DNA of 64,000 bases from assembly GCF_028473745.1 (NCBI RefSeq), contig NZ_CP101137.1, forward strand, positions 4,898,001 to 4,962,000. The letters run 5' to 3'. Below are positions 44,469-52,024 of the stretch, piece by piece. The first letter of the stretch is position 1; each line of letters starts with the position of its first letter. The notes under the pieces were generated by a model. The model was not told the origin of the DNA. It saw only the letters and a list, made by a program, of their open reading frames with translations, and made no database searches. The stretch comes from Streptomyces sp. M92. GTDB taxonomy: Bacteria; Actinomycetota; Actinomycetes; Streptomycetales; Streptomycetaceae. The position numbers and the translations under genes were made by a program.

Positions 44469-45473
44469 ATGTCGCACACCGCACCACCCACCGGACCGAG
44501 CACGGAGGCGCAGCTGGCGGCCTCGTGGTCGGACTGGATCGGCGACCACACCGAGGCACTGATCGGGATCCCGCTGCGCATCGCGCTCATCGTCGTGATC
44601 CTGCTGGTGCTGCGCGCGGTGGCCAAACGGGCCATCACCCGGGTCGTCCAGCGTGTGCTGGAACCGTCGCCCGGCGAGACCGAGAGCGGCCGGCCACCCC
44701 GGCGTACGAACCGCGGGGCCGCCGTACTGCACCGCGACCGCTCCCGGGCTCGGCAGCGCCGCGAACAGCGCGCCCGCACCATCGGCTCCGTCCTCAGCAG
44801 CGCCGTGACCATCGTGCTCTTCATGGTGGGTGTGGCGATGGTGCTCGAACAGGTCGGCATCGCACTGGGACCGCTGCTGGCCAGCGCCGGAGTGGTGGGC
44901 CTCGCGATCGGCTTCGGCGCGCAGAGCCTGGTCGCCGACTACCTGTCCGGCCTGCTCATCATGGTCGAGGACCAGTACGGCGTCGGCGACTCGGTCGACC
45001 TCGGCGAGGCCGTCGGCGAGGTGGAGCACGTCGGTCTGCGACTGACGCACGTCCGCGACCTCAACGGCGGACTGTGGCACATCCGCAACGGCGAGATCCT
45101 GCGGGTCCGCAACGACAGCCAGGAATGGGCGCGTGCCGTCCTGGACGTCGCCGTGGCCTACGACGCCGACCTCGACACGGTCCACCGCGTCCTGGAGGAC
45201 GCCGGCCGCGCCCTGCGCCAGGACCCGGACTTCGCGGACGTACTGCTCGAGGACCCGGCGGTGTGGGGCGTGCAGTCCCTGGACGCCGACGGTGTCCTCG
45301 TGCGGCTCGCGGTCAAGACCGTGCCGCTCCAGCAGTGGGGCGTCACCCGCGAGCTGCGCCGCCGGGTGAAGGACGCCCTGGACGAGGCGGGCATCGACAT
45401 CCCCTTCCCGCAGCGGACCGTGTGGGTACGCACGGACGACGGGAAGCCCGAGGCCGACGCCCTGGCGCGCTGA
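44469..45473 (+). CDS. MscS-family mechanosensitive ion channel
   Basis: 334 aa. Helix 1 at about 35-52 (IPLRIALIVVILLVLRAVAK) is followed by a basic loop. The second helix is SAVTIVLFMVGVAMVLEQ, and the pore helix is GPLLASAGVVGLAIGFGAQSLVADYLSG. The cytoplasmic beta-domain starts VEDQYGVGDSVDLGEAVGEVE, the classical MscS pattern. It protects against hypo-osmotic shock. A hairpin terminator follows the stop. Confidence 0.94.
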   Translation: MSHTAPPTGPSTEAQLAASWSDWIGDHTEALIGIPLRIALIVVILLVLRAVAKRAITRVVQRVLEPSPGETESGRPPRRTNRGAAVLHRDRSRARQRREQRARTIGSVLSSAVTIVLFMVGVAMVLEQVGIALGPLLASAGVVGLAIGFGAQSLVADYLSGLLIMVEDQYGVGDSVDLGEAVGEVEHVGLRLTHVRDLNGGLWHIRNGEILRVRNDSQEWARAVLDVAVAYDADLDTVHRVLEDAGRALRQDPDFADVLLEDPAVWGVQSLDADGVLVRLAVKTVPLQQWGVTRELRRRVKDALDEAGIDIPFPQRTVWVRTDDGKPEADALAR

Positions 45474-45488
45474 CGCCGGGCCCGGCTT

Positions 45489-45520
45489 GCCGGAACGGCA
45501 AAGATCCTTGTCGTTCCGGC
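45489..45520 (+). terminator. Terminator hairpin after the MscS gene
   Basis: 15-base arms (GCCGGAACGGCAAAG / CCTTGTCGTTCCGGC) pair with one G-U and one mismatch around a two-base centre, 15 bases after the stop. Confidence 0.65.
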
Positions 45521-45602
45521 TTCCGCGGGTGCAGCCTGCACGCAGGACGCGGGACCGTCTCGCGCCCGGCCGGGCAGCCGGCCCGTCCGCCCAGGAGGCA
45601 CC

Positions 45603-46238
45603 ATGACCGACACACCCGCGACGGCTCCCGCGGCGGAGTTCTGGGAAGCGCGCTACCGCGACACCGACCGCGTCTGGAGCGGCCGCCCCAACGAACTGCT
45701 GGTCCGTGAGGCGGGCGACCTCGTCCCCGGGACGGCACTGGACCTGGGCTGCGGCGAGGGCGCGGACGCCGTGTGGCTGGCCTCGCGCGGCTGGCGGGTC
45801 ACCGGCGTGGACATCTCCGGCACCGCACTCGAACGCGCCGCCGGACACGCCGCGGACGCCGGGGTCGGCGACCGCGTCGCCTGGGAACGCCACGAGCTGG
45901 GCAAGTCGTTCCCCGAGGGCTCCTTCGACCTGGTGAGCGCCCACTACCTGCAGTCCCCGGTCGAGCTCGACCAGCAGACGGTCCTGCGCGCCGCCGCGCG
46001 GGCCGTGGCGCGGGGCGGCACCCTGCTGCTCGTCCTGCACGCCGGCTGGCCCTCCTGGCAGACCGAACCGCCGTTCGACGCCGTCTTCCCCACCCTGGAC
46101 GGAGTCCTCGCCGAACTGGCCCTGCCGGAGGGCGAGTGGACCGTCGAGACCAAGGAGACCGTCCGCCGGCCGAGCACGTCCCCCGAGGGCGCCGACGGCT
46201 TCCGCGAGGACCACGTGTGGCGCCTGCGCCGAGCATGA
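45603..46238 (+). CDS. Class I SAM-dependent methyltransferase
   Basis: 211 aa Rossmann-fold methyltransferase. N-terminal FWEARYRDTDRVWSGRPNE is characteristic of the thiopurine/tellurite-type small-molecule group. Motif I is ALDLGCGEGADAVWLASRG, motif II is VTGVDISGTAL, and the substrate region has FDLVSAHYLQSP. The ATG follows AGGAGG. Acceptor unknown; similar proteins are usually annotated only as methyltransferase-domain proteins. Convergent with the M20 peptidase. Confidence 0.88.
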   Translation: MTDTPATAPAAEFWEARYRDTDRVWSGRPNELLVREAGDLVPGTALDLGCGEGADAVWLASRGWRVTGVDISGTALERAAGHAADAGVGDRVAWERHELGKSFPEGSFDLVSAHYLQSPVELDQQTVLRAAARAVARGGTLLLVLHAGWPSWQTEPPFDAVFPTLDGVLAELALPEGEWTVETKETVRRPSTSPEGADGFREDHVWRLRRA

Positions 46239-46278
46239 GGCGCCCGCGCCCGCGTACCCCCCTCCCGGCCCGGCCGGA

Positions 46279-47469
46279 TCAGCGCTCCGCGGCCTCCGCC
46301 GTGTGATGGGCCGCCCAGGCCTCGGCGCGCAGCCCGGGGCGGAGCAGGACGTCCGCCGCGGTGCGGGCCAGGGCCGTGGCCGCGGCGACGGTCACCTCGC
46401 GGGCCCGCTCCGAAGCGGCGGCCTCGGCGAACTCGGGAGTGTGGTCGGAGCCGTCCTCGCCCATGATCGCCACGAACGGGTGGACGGCCGGCACCCGCAC
46501 ACTCACGTTGCCGATGTCCGACGACCCCAGGTACACGCCCGGCACGGGCGGCGTCAGCGTGATCCCCGCCCCGGACAGGTGCGCCGCGAACAGGTCGGAC
46601 AGCACCCCGCTGTCCCGGAAGTGGTCGTAGCGGACCGTGGCTCGCTCCACCTCGGCCCGCGTGCCGGTGGCCCGGCCCACACCCTCGGCGCACTCGCCCA
46701 GCTGCCCGACCAGCTCGTCCAGCGCCCGCGAGGTGGCCGCCCGCAGCCCGAACAGCCCCTGGGCGTACTCGGGCACGATGTTGGTGGCCGTCCCCCCGTG
46801 CGTGACGATGCCCTGCACGTGCGAGGCCTCCGGCAGTCGCCGGCCGACCGCACCCAGTACGTTGAACAGCTCCACCAGGGCCGCCAGCGCGTCGACGCCC
46901 TCGGTGGGGTTGCCCGTCGGGTGCGCGGCCCGCCCGTGGAAGGCCACCCGGTACTGCACCTGCGCGGTCAGCGGCGCCCGCCGCCAGTCGTGCACCCCCG
47001 GGTGGAACATCAGCGCCGCGTCCACCTCGTCGAACACCCCGGCGTCCACTTCGAGGGCCTTGCCGCCCCCGCCCTCCTCGGCGGGCGTGCCCACGGCCAG
47101 GACGCGTCCGGCCGAGCCGCCCAGCACCGCGTGGAGAGCGAGCGCCGCCCCCAGGCCCGCCGCCGCGATGAGGTTGTGGCCGCAGGCGTGGCCGAGGCCC
47201 GGCAGGGCGTCGTACTCCAGCGGCAGCGCCACCGCCGGACGGCCCCGGCCCGAGCACGCCGCGAACGCGGTCGGCATCCCCGCGACGCCCCGCTCCACCG
47301 CGAAGCCGGCACGTTCCAGCTCGCCGGAGAGCAGGGCCGCCGCCCGGTGCTCGGCGAAGGCGTACTCGGGGTCGGCGTGCAGCCGCAGCGCGACGTCCCA
47401 CAGAGCCCCCGCCCGCCCGGCCACCTCCCGGCGGATGTCCTCGTGGACGTCGTCGAGCGTGCGGGTCAC
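46279..47469 (-). CDS. M20 family metallopeptidase/amidohydrolase
   Basis: 396 aa zinc-dependent hydrolase of the peptidase M20D/IAA-amino-acid hydrolase type. The metal site begins LGHACGHNLIAAAGLGAA, and the catalytic Glu pair is TPAEEGGGGK. The lid/dimer domain has YRVAFHGRAAHPTGNPTEG, and a C-terminal His ligand lies near VHPFVAIMGEDGSDHTPEF. It releases acyl or aminoacyl groups from conjugated amino acids. The GTG start has AGGAGG nine bases upstream. Divergent from the PLP decarboxylase-family gene. Confidence 0.92.
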   Translation of the reverse strand: MTRTLDDVHEDIRREVAGRAGALWDVALRLHADPEYAFAEHRAAALLSGELERAGFAVERGVAGMPTAFAACSGRGRPAVALPLEYDALPGLGHACGHNLIAAAGLGAALALHAVLGGSAGRVLAVGTPAEEGGGGKALEVDAGVFDEVDAALMFHPGVHDWRRAPLTAQVQYRVAFHGRAAHPTGNPTEGVDALAALVELFNVLGAVGRRLPEASHVQGIVTHGGTATNIVPEYAQGLFGLRAATSRALDELVGQLGECAEGVGRATGTRAEVERATVRYDHFRDSGVLSDLFAAHLSGAGITLTPPVPGVYLGSSDIGNVSVRVPAVHPFVAIMGEDGSDHTPEFAEAAASERAREVTVAAATALARTAADVLLRPGLRAEAWAAHHTAEAAER

Positions 47470-47643
47470 GCGGCCTCCTCGGGTCGGATGCTCCGAATGC
47501 GTGCCGTTCCCGGGTTCCACCGCCCGGGTGCCGCGACACCCGCCCGGTTTCGGCGCCGGGGCGGGTGCAATACGTTCCATGCGCCGCGCGGCCGTGAGCC
47601 CACGGAACCGGACGGCGCGCCCCGAACCGACGTGGGAGGAACG

Positions 47644-49110
47644 ATGGATCACTCGCGGGTGCCCGTACTGGAAGCGCTGGAGGACTTCCGTCGCCGGGGG
47701 GACATCGCCTACGGGCCGCCGGGACACAAGCAGGGACGGGGGGTGGACCCGCGGGTCGCGGAGATCGTCGGCATGGACGTCTTCCGCTCCGACGTCCTCT
47801 CCCTCAACGGACTGGACGACCGCCGCCAGTCGCAGGGCGTGGTGAGCCGGGCGCAGGAGCTCATGGCCGACGCCGTCGGCGCCGACCAGGCCTTCTTCTC
47901 CACCTGCGGCAGTTCCCTGTCGGTCAAGACCGCGATGCTGGCCGTGGCCGGCCCCGGCGAGAAGCTGCTGATCTCGCGCAACGCGCACAAGGCCGTGGTC
48001 GCGGCCGTCGTCGTCAACGGCGTCGAACCCGTCTGGGTGCACCCGAAGTTCGACACCGAACGACACCTCGCCCACCCGCCCGAGCCGGACGACGTACGCC
48101 GCAAGCTGGCGGAACACCCGGACGCCAAGGGCATGTTGCTCATCACGCCCACCGACTGGGGGACGTGCGCCGACATCGCGGGCGTGGCCCGGGTCTGCCA
48201 CGAGTTCGACATCCCCCTCATCGTGGACGAGGCCTGGGGCGCCCACCTGCCGTTCCACCCCGGCCTGCCCGCCTGGGGGATGGACACCGAGGCCGACCTG
48301 GTGGTGACCAGCGTCCACAAGATGGGCGGCGCCATCGAGCAGAGCTCCGTCTTCCATCTCCAGTACGACCGGGTCTCGCCCGAGGTGCTCAGACAGCGCG
48401 AGGACCTGCTGGGCACCACCAGCGCCTCGACCCTGGTGTTCGCCACGCTCGACGGCTGGCGCCGGCAGATGGTCGAGCAGGGCCGCGAACTGCTCGGTGC
48501 CGCGCTCGGCCGGGCGGAACGCGTCCGCGCGGCGGTCGCCGCCATGCCGGGGCTGCGCCCCATGGGACAGGAGGTCGTCGACGCCGGGCTCGCCGCCGCC
48601 TACGACCCGCTCAAGATCGTGATCGACGTAAGGGAACTGGGCGTCAGCGGCATGCAGGCGACCGAATGGGTGCGCGACCACTGCCACGTCGACCTCGGCG
48701 GCTCCGACACCTGCCGCATCAGCGCCTCGATCACCCACGCCGACGACGACCGGACGGAGGAAGTGCTGCTGGACGCCCTGCGCGCGCTCGTCGACGGGGC
48801 CGGACCGATCGGACGCAGGCCGCCGGTCCGGCTGCCCGAGCCCTCCGCGCTGGAACTGGAACAGGCCATGCTGCCGCGCGCGGCGTTCTTCGCCCCGGTG
48901 GACCACGTGCCCGCCGAACGGGCCGCCGGGCGCGTCTCCGCGGAGATGATCAGCCCCTATCCGCCGGGTGTGCCCGTGGTCGCCCCCGGCGAGGTCATCA
49001 CCGACGAGGTCGTGGACTACCTGCGCAGCGGCGCGGACCACGGCGTGCTGATCCCGGACGCGGCCGATCCGTCGGTGCGGACCCTGCGGGTGGTGCGCAC
49101 CCCGCACTGA
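47644..49110 (+). CDS. Orn/Lys/Arg decarboxylase-family PLP enzyme
   Basis: 488 aa fold-type I PLP enzyme of the arginine/lysine/ornithine decarboxylase (SpeA/Cad) family. Visible blocks are IAYGPPGHKQGRGVDP at about 21-36, DQAFFSTCGSSLSVKTA, the aspartate for the pyridine nitrogen in PLIVDEAWGAH (Asp195) and the Schiff-base lysine in TSVHKMGG (Lys226). The C-terminal domain contains MISPYPPGVPVVAPGE, a family signature. GGAGG precedes the ATG. The amino acid substrate is not predictable. It precedes the peptide operon but is separated from it by a 144-base promoter-like gap. Confidence 0.9.
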   Translation: MDHSRVPVLEALEDFRRRGDIAYGPPGHKQGRGVDPRVAEIVGMDVFRSDVLSLNGLDDRRQSQGVVSRAQELMADAVGADQAFFSTCGSSLSVKTAMLAVAGPGEKLLISRNAHKAVVAAVVVNGVEPVWVHPKFDTERHLAHPPEPDDVRRKLAEHPDAKGMLLITPTDWGTCADIAGVARVCHEFDIPLIVDEAWGAHLPFHPGLPAWGMDTEADLVVTSVHKMGGAIEQSSVFHLQYDRVSPEVLRQREDLLGTTSASTLVFATLDGWRRQMVEQGRELLGAALGRAERVRAAVAAMPGLRPMGQEVVDAGLAAAYDPLKIVIDVRELGVSGMQATEWVRDHCHVDLGGSDTCRISASITHADDDRTEEVLLDALRALVDGAGPIGRRPPVRLPEPSALELEQAMLPRAAFFAPVDHVPAERAAGRVSAEMISPYPPGVPVVAPGEVITDEVVDYLRSGADHGVLIPDAADPSVRTLRVVRTPH

Positions 49111-49254
49111 GCGGGAGAGGGCCTCCGCCGTCCGACGACTGTCCGATTTGTTGAAGAAGTGACCTCCTGAGTTTTTTGAGAAGAGAGGCATGCTTTGTGA
49201 CTTCCCGGACACCTGTGGTGTGAAGGCCATTGGCTACCAGAGGGAGATGGTGAA
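49111..49254 (+). promoter_or_regulatory. AT-rich leader and promoter region of the peptide operon
   Basis: This region contains TTGTTGAAG near 49148, a run of six T's near 49172 and long G/A stretches, clearly less GC-rich than neighbouring genes. No single -35/-10 pair is convincing. GAGGGAGA before the peptide ATG is the ribosome site. Confidence 0.45.
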
Positions 49255-49440
49255 ATGCCTTCCAAGGACAAGGTGCTCGAGGAAGTCCGCACCGAGAACA
49301 TCGACATCGAAGCAGTACTCGACCCCACCGAGCCCGACGGAGTCTTCCGCGACAGCCGCGAGTGCGCCGCGCTCGCCCTGCAGTCCGGAGGCACCACCCT
49401 GCTGCTTTCGCCGCCGACCCCGCGCCCCAAGAAGGGTTGA
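49255..49440 (+). CDS. 61-aa candidate precursor or signalling peptide
   Basis: Acidic N-terminal two-thirds (VLEEVRTENIDIEAVLDPTE) and a single Cys37 in RDSRECAAL. A GG pair at 45-46 is followed by the hydroxy-amino-acid, leucine and proline-rich tail TTLLLSPPTPRPKKG. No signal peptide. The leader/core-like split and the following enzymes fit a RiPP precursor, but no known class motif is present. GAGGGAGA precedes the ATG. It is the first gene of a five-gene unit; the next gene starts 21 bases after the stop. Alternatives are a small chaperone or regulator of the downstream proteins. Confidence 0.75.
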   Translation: MPSKDKVLEEVRTENIDIEAVLDPTEPDGVFRDSRECAALALQSGGTTLLLSPPTPRPKKG

Positions 49441-49461
49441 CGGACCGACGGGAGCAGTGAG

Positions 49462-50169
49462 ATGGAGCAGTCGAGCACGTCAGCCCTTCTCCAGGGAACG
49501 GTGCTGGACCTCGCTTCCGACGTGGTCTCCGCTCTTCGGAGCGGAGACCACGTACGAGCGGGGGGCACCCTCGCGGCGGGCGGACCGGGCGACGGCGTCG
49601 CACGCGCGGCGGTACGCGTCCTGGGCGCCGACCTGCTGCTGCCCACCACCCTGCTGGGTGTTGAACCCGGCCCCGGTCAACTCGCCGTGTTCCAGGAGGC
49701 CGTGGCGGCCCATCGGCCACGCCCCGACGCGGCCCCGGCCGTCGCGTGGAGCCACTGGGCGATGACCCGGGCCCTGCACCGGCTGGGACAGACCCCGAAC
49801 GGCCCGCTCGCCGGCGAGGCGGGTGCCGAACCCGACGCCGGCTGGCTGGACGACGCCGGCTGGCAGTATCTGACCCATCAACTCGCCGTCCTCGCCCCGC
49901 TCGCCCTGCCCGGCGAGGAGAACGCGGTCATGCGCGCCGCCCGCCGCCGCCCGGTGGACGTCGCCCGCGGTTTCGTACGGGCGGTACGCCGCCGCGACTG
50001 GCAGCAGGCGGCCGGAGCCGGACGCTGGCTCACCCTCCTGGACGGGGTGCCCGTCACCCTCGGCCTGGAGGCCGGCCTCGACTTCGTACGGCTCATGGGC
50101 GGCGGCGACCCACGGGTGGCCCTCCAGCTGGAGGCGGCGCGGCTGATGCCGGCCGGAGTGCTCCTGTGA
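49462..50169 (+). CDS. Unknown protein of the peptide operon (235 aa)
   Basis: 235 aa, mostly helical. I recognise no family. Notable segments are ALRSGDHVRAGGTLAAGG, AVAWSHWAMTRALHRLGQTP, WQYLTHQLAVLAPLALPGEE and VARGFVRAVRRRDWQQAAGAGRW. No membrane helix or signal. A GGGAGCAGTGAG stretch precedes the ATG. Its codons 20-31 contain a perfect hairpin at the DNA level. The stop overlaps the next GTG (GTGA). Because it lies between the peptide and the paralogous pair, it may be a peptide-recognition or scaffold partner; this is inference only. Confidence 0.75.
   Translation: MEQSSTSALLQGTVLDLASDVVSALRSGDHVRAGGTLAAGGPGDGVARAAVRVLGADLLLPTTLLGVEPGPGQLAVFQEAVAAHRPRPDAAPAVAWSHWAMTRALHRLGQTPNGPLAGEAGAEPDAGWLDDAGWQYLTHQLAVLAPLALPGEENAVMRAARRRPVDVARGFVRAVRRRDWQQAAGAGRWLTLLDGVPVTLGLEAGLDFVRLMGGGDPRVALQLEAARLMPAGVLL
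49520..49553 (+). promoter_or_regulatory. Perfect 15-bp stem with UUCG tetraloop after the peptide gene
   Basis: Arms ACGTGGTCTCCGCTC and GAGCGGAGACCACGT enclose TTCG. The hairpin starts 79 bases after the peptide stop, inside the next reading frame. This could be a partial terminator or mRNA-end stabiliser giving more peptide than enzyme transcript. Confidence 0.6.
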
Positions 50170-51107
50170 GCGCCCGGCGGGCCGGGGCGGCCGCCCTGGA
50201 CTGGGTACGGGCGCACCGCGACCGCTTCGCGCTCGGCGAGGACGCGCTCGCGGCGGACGGCCAGGTCAACCGCACCTGGAAGCCGCTGGGCGAACTGGCC
50301 CAGGTGTGCGCCTCCGTGTCGGCCCGCACCCCGGCCTCGGACCCGTTGCACGCACCGGCGGCCGAGCTGCTGGACTTCGCCTGGCAGCAGACCCGCGAGG
50401 GCGAGATGTTCCCGCTGATGCAGTCGCTGGAACCCTTCGCCACCTACCCGCTGGAGGTCTACGCGGCCTTCGCCTCGGCCGGCTACCGCCACCCCGGCTA
50501 CGAGGCGTCCGCCGCCGTGGTGGCGCGCACCCGGGGCTGGCGCCTGACCGAGCAGTACCCCACCCGGCGGCTCGGCGTCATCGAGGCCGAGCGGCGCAGC
50601 GGCCTGCGCCCGCACGGCGGAGTGCCGCAGGCGCTGGACCGCACCTGGCTGGGCGGCCTGCCCGAACCGTGGACCTTCGAACGCGCGGCCGGGTACGCGC
50701 TGACCCACGTCGTCTTCCACCTCACCGACTGGGGCCGCACCCCGCAGGGCCTGCCGCCCGACCTGGCCGACTACCTGCGACACTGGCTGCCGCCCTGGCT
50801 GGACACCTGCCTGGACGCCCGCATGTACGACCTGAGCTGCGAGCTGCTGGCGGTGGCGGCGAGCCTCCCGGACCCGCCGGAGCCGACCGTGCTGGAGGAC
50901 GCCTGGCACCGCGTCACGGCGGCACAGCACGCCTGCGGCGCCGTCCCCGAGGAGGGCGCCCTCCAGGACGCCGCCCCACCGGGGCGGGACGACCCCTACG
51001 CCTTCAGCGACTGCTACCACTCCACCCTGATGGCGGTGTTCGCCGCGGCCCTCACCACGGCCCGGGTGCGCGACGCGGACCACGCCGGACAAGGAGTGCC
51101 CGGATGA
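50166..51107 (+). CDS. Helical protein, paralogue A of the peptide operon (DUF6895-type)
   Basis: 313 aa all-helical protein without signal or membrane helices. Motifs shared with the next gene are LDWVRAHRDRF, EPFATYPLEVYAAF, PTRRLG, WLGGLPEPWT, LTHVVFHLTDWG, LADYLRHWLPPWLD and DCYHSTLMAV. Conserved His, Asp and Trp in HxxFHLTDWG and CYHSTL suggest an active or ligand site in an alpha/alpha-toroid-like fold. From memory the pattern resembles the actinobacterial DUF6895 family, of unknown function. The GTG start overlaps the preceding stop, and the stop overlaps the next ATG. Confidence 0.8.
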   Translation: MSARRAGAAALDWVRAHRDRFALGEDALAADGQVNRTWKPLGELAQVCASVSARTPASDPLHAPAAELLDFAWQQTREGEMFPLMQSLEPFATYPLEVYAAFASAGYRHPGYEASAAVVARTRGWRLTEQYPTRRLGVIEAERRSGLRPHGGVPQALDRTWLGGLPEPWTFERAAGYALTHVVFHLTDWGRTPQGLPPDLADYLRHWLPPWLDTCLDARMYDLSCELLAVAASLPDPPEPTVLEDAWHRVTAAQHACGAVPEEGALQDAAPPGRDDPYAFSDCYHSTLMAVFAAALTTARVRDADHAGQGVPG

Positions 51108-52024
51108 CGGACACCCGACTGATCCACCGCGTCGGAGCGGGCGCCCTGGAGTGGCTCTGGGCCCACCGCGACGGCTTCCGTCTGGAGCCGGACGTCGACC
51201 CCGAGATCGGCTTCCTGGAGCGCTTCAAGCCGATCGGGGAGCTCGCCCTGATCTGCAAGGTGCTCTTCCGCGAGGGCGTCGCCGGCTCCCGGCAGGCCCA
51301 GCTGGCCCGCCAACTGCTCGACCACGTCTGGCGGGACACGCTGGACGGCGGCCGCATGCTGGTGCGCGGACAGCGCGTCGAACCGTTCTCACCCGTGCCC
51401 TTCGAGGTGTACCTGCCGTTCAAGGAGCTGGGCTACAGCCAGCCCGAGATCGAGCGAGCCACCGTGCTCAACCACCGCCTGGACAGCTGGACGCGGTTCC
51501 CGGTGACCCCGACCCGGCGCCTGGGTCTGTCCGCCTTCCAGCGCCGCTTCGGCCTGCCGGCCCGGCCGCCCGAGGCCGACCTGGTGGGCACCACCTGGCT
51601 GGCCGGCACCCCCGAACCCTGGACGGTCGAGGGCCACACCGCCTACGACATCACCCACACCGTCTTCCACCTCACCGACTGGGGCGAGCGGCCCGACGGC
51701 CTGCCGGAGACCGTCGCCGACTACCTCGCCACCTGGCTGCCGGTCTGGATCGACGACTGGGTGGACCTGGAGCGCTGGGACCTGCTCGGCGAACTCCTCG
51801 TCGTGGACGCCTGCCTGCCCCGGCCCACCCTGGACGAACCCGCGTGGCAGGCCTTCGCCGCCGCGCAGCAGTCCGACGGTGCCATGCCCGCCGTACGGGC
51901 GATGCCCGAGGGCGACCCCGACACGGTGTTCGACATCGTCTACCACCCGACGCTGGTTGCCGCCTACGCCTCCGTGCTGGCCACCTCCCGCGCCCTCAGC
52001 GAGCTGGCGCACAGCAGCTCATGA
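51104..52024 (+). CDS. Helical protein, paralogue B of the peptide operon (DUF6895-type)
   Basis: 306 aa, collinear with the preceding protein: LEWLWAHRDGF, EPFSPVPFEVYLPF, PTRRLG, WLAGTPEPWT, ITHTVFHLTDWG, VADYLATWLPVWID and DIVYHPTLVAAYAS. The pair probably arose by tandem duplication and may form a heterodimer. Differences cluster in the C-terminal third (cysteine in paralogue A's DCYHSTL against DIVYHPTL here). ATGA overlaps join it to both neighbours, so expression should be stoichiometric. Confidence 0.82.
   Translation: MTDTRLIHRVGAGALEWLWAHRDGFRLEPDVDPEIGFLERFKPIGELALICKVLFREGVAGSRQAQLARQLLDHVWRDTLDGGRMLVRGQRVEPFSPVPFEVYLPFKELGYSQPEIERATVLNHRLDSWTRFPVTPTRRLGLSAFQRRFGLPARPPEADLVGTTWLAGTPEPWTVEGHTAYDITHTVFHLTDWGERPDGLPETVADYLATWLPVWIDDWVDLERWDLLGELLVVDACLPRPTLDEPAWQAFAAAQQSDGAMPAVRAMPEGDPDTVFDIVYHPTLVAAYASVLATSRALSELAHSSS

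Noticed and set aside
47644..49110. EgtE-type C-S lyase candidate
   Set aside because: The sequence belongs to the Orn/Lys/Arg decarboxylase family (SVHKMGG, MISPYPPG), not the class V aminotransferase-like EgtE family.
49255..49440. Assignment of the 61-aa peptide to lanthipeptides, lasso peptides or thiopeptides
   Set aside because: None of the class-defining enzymes is adjacent, and the peptide has one cysteine and no class motif.
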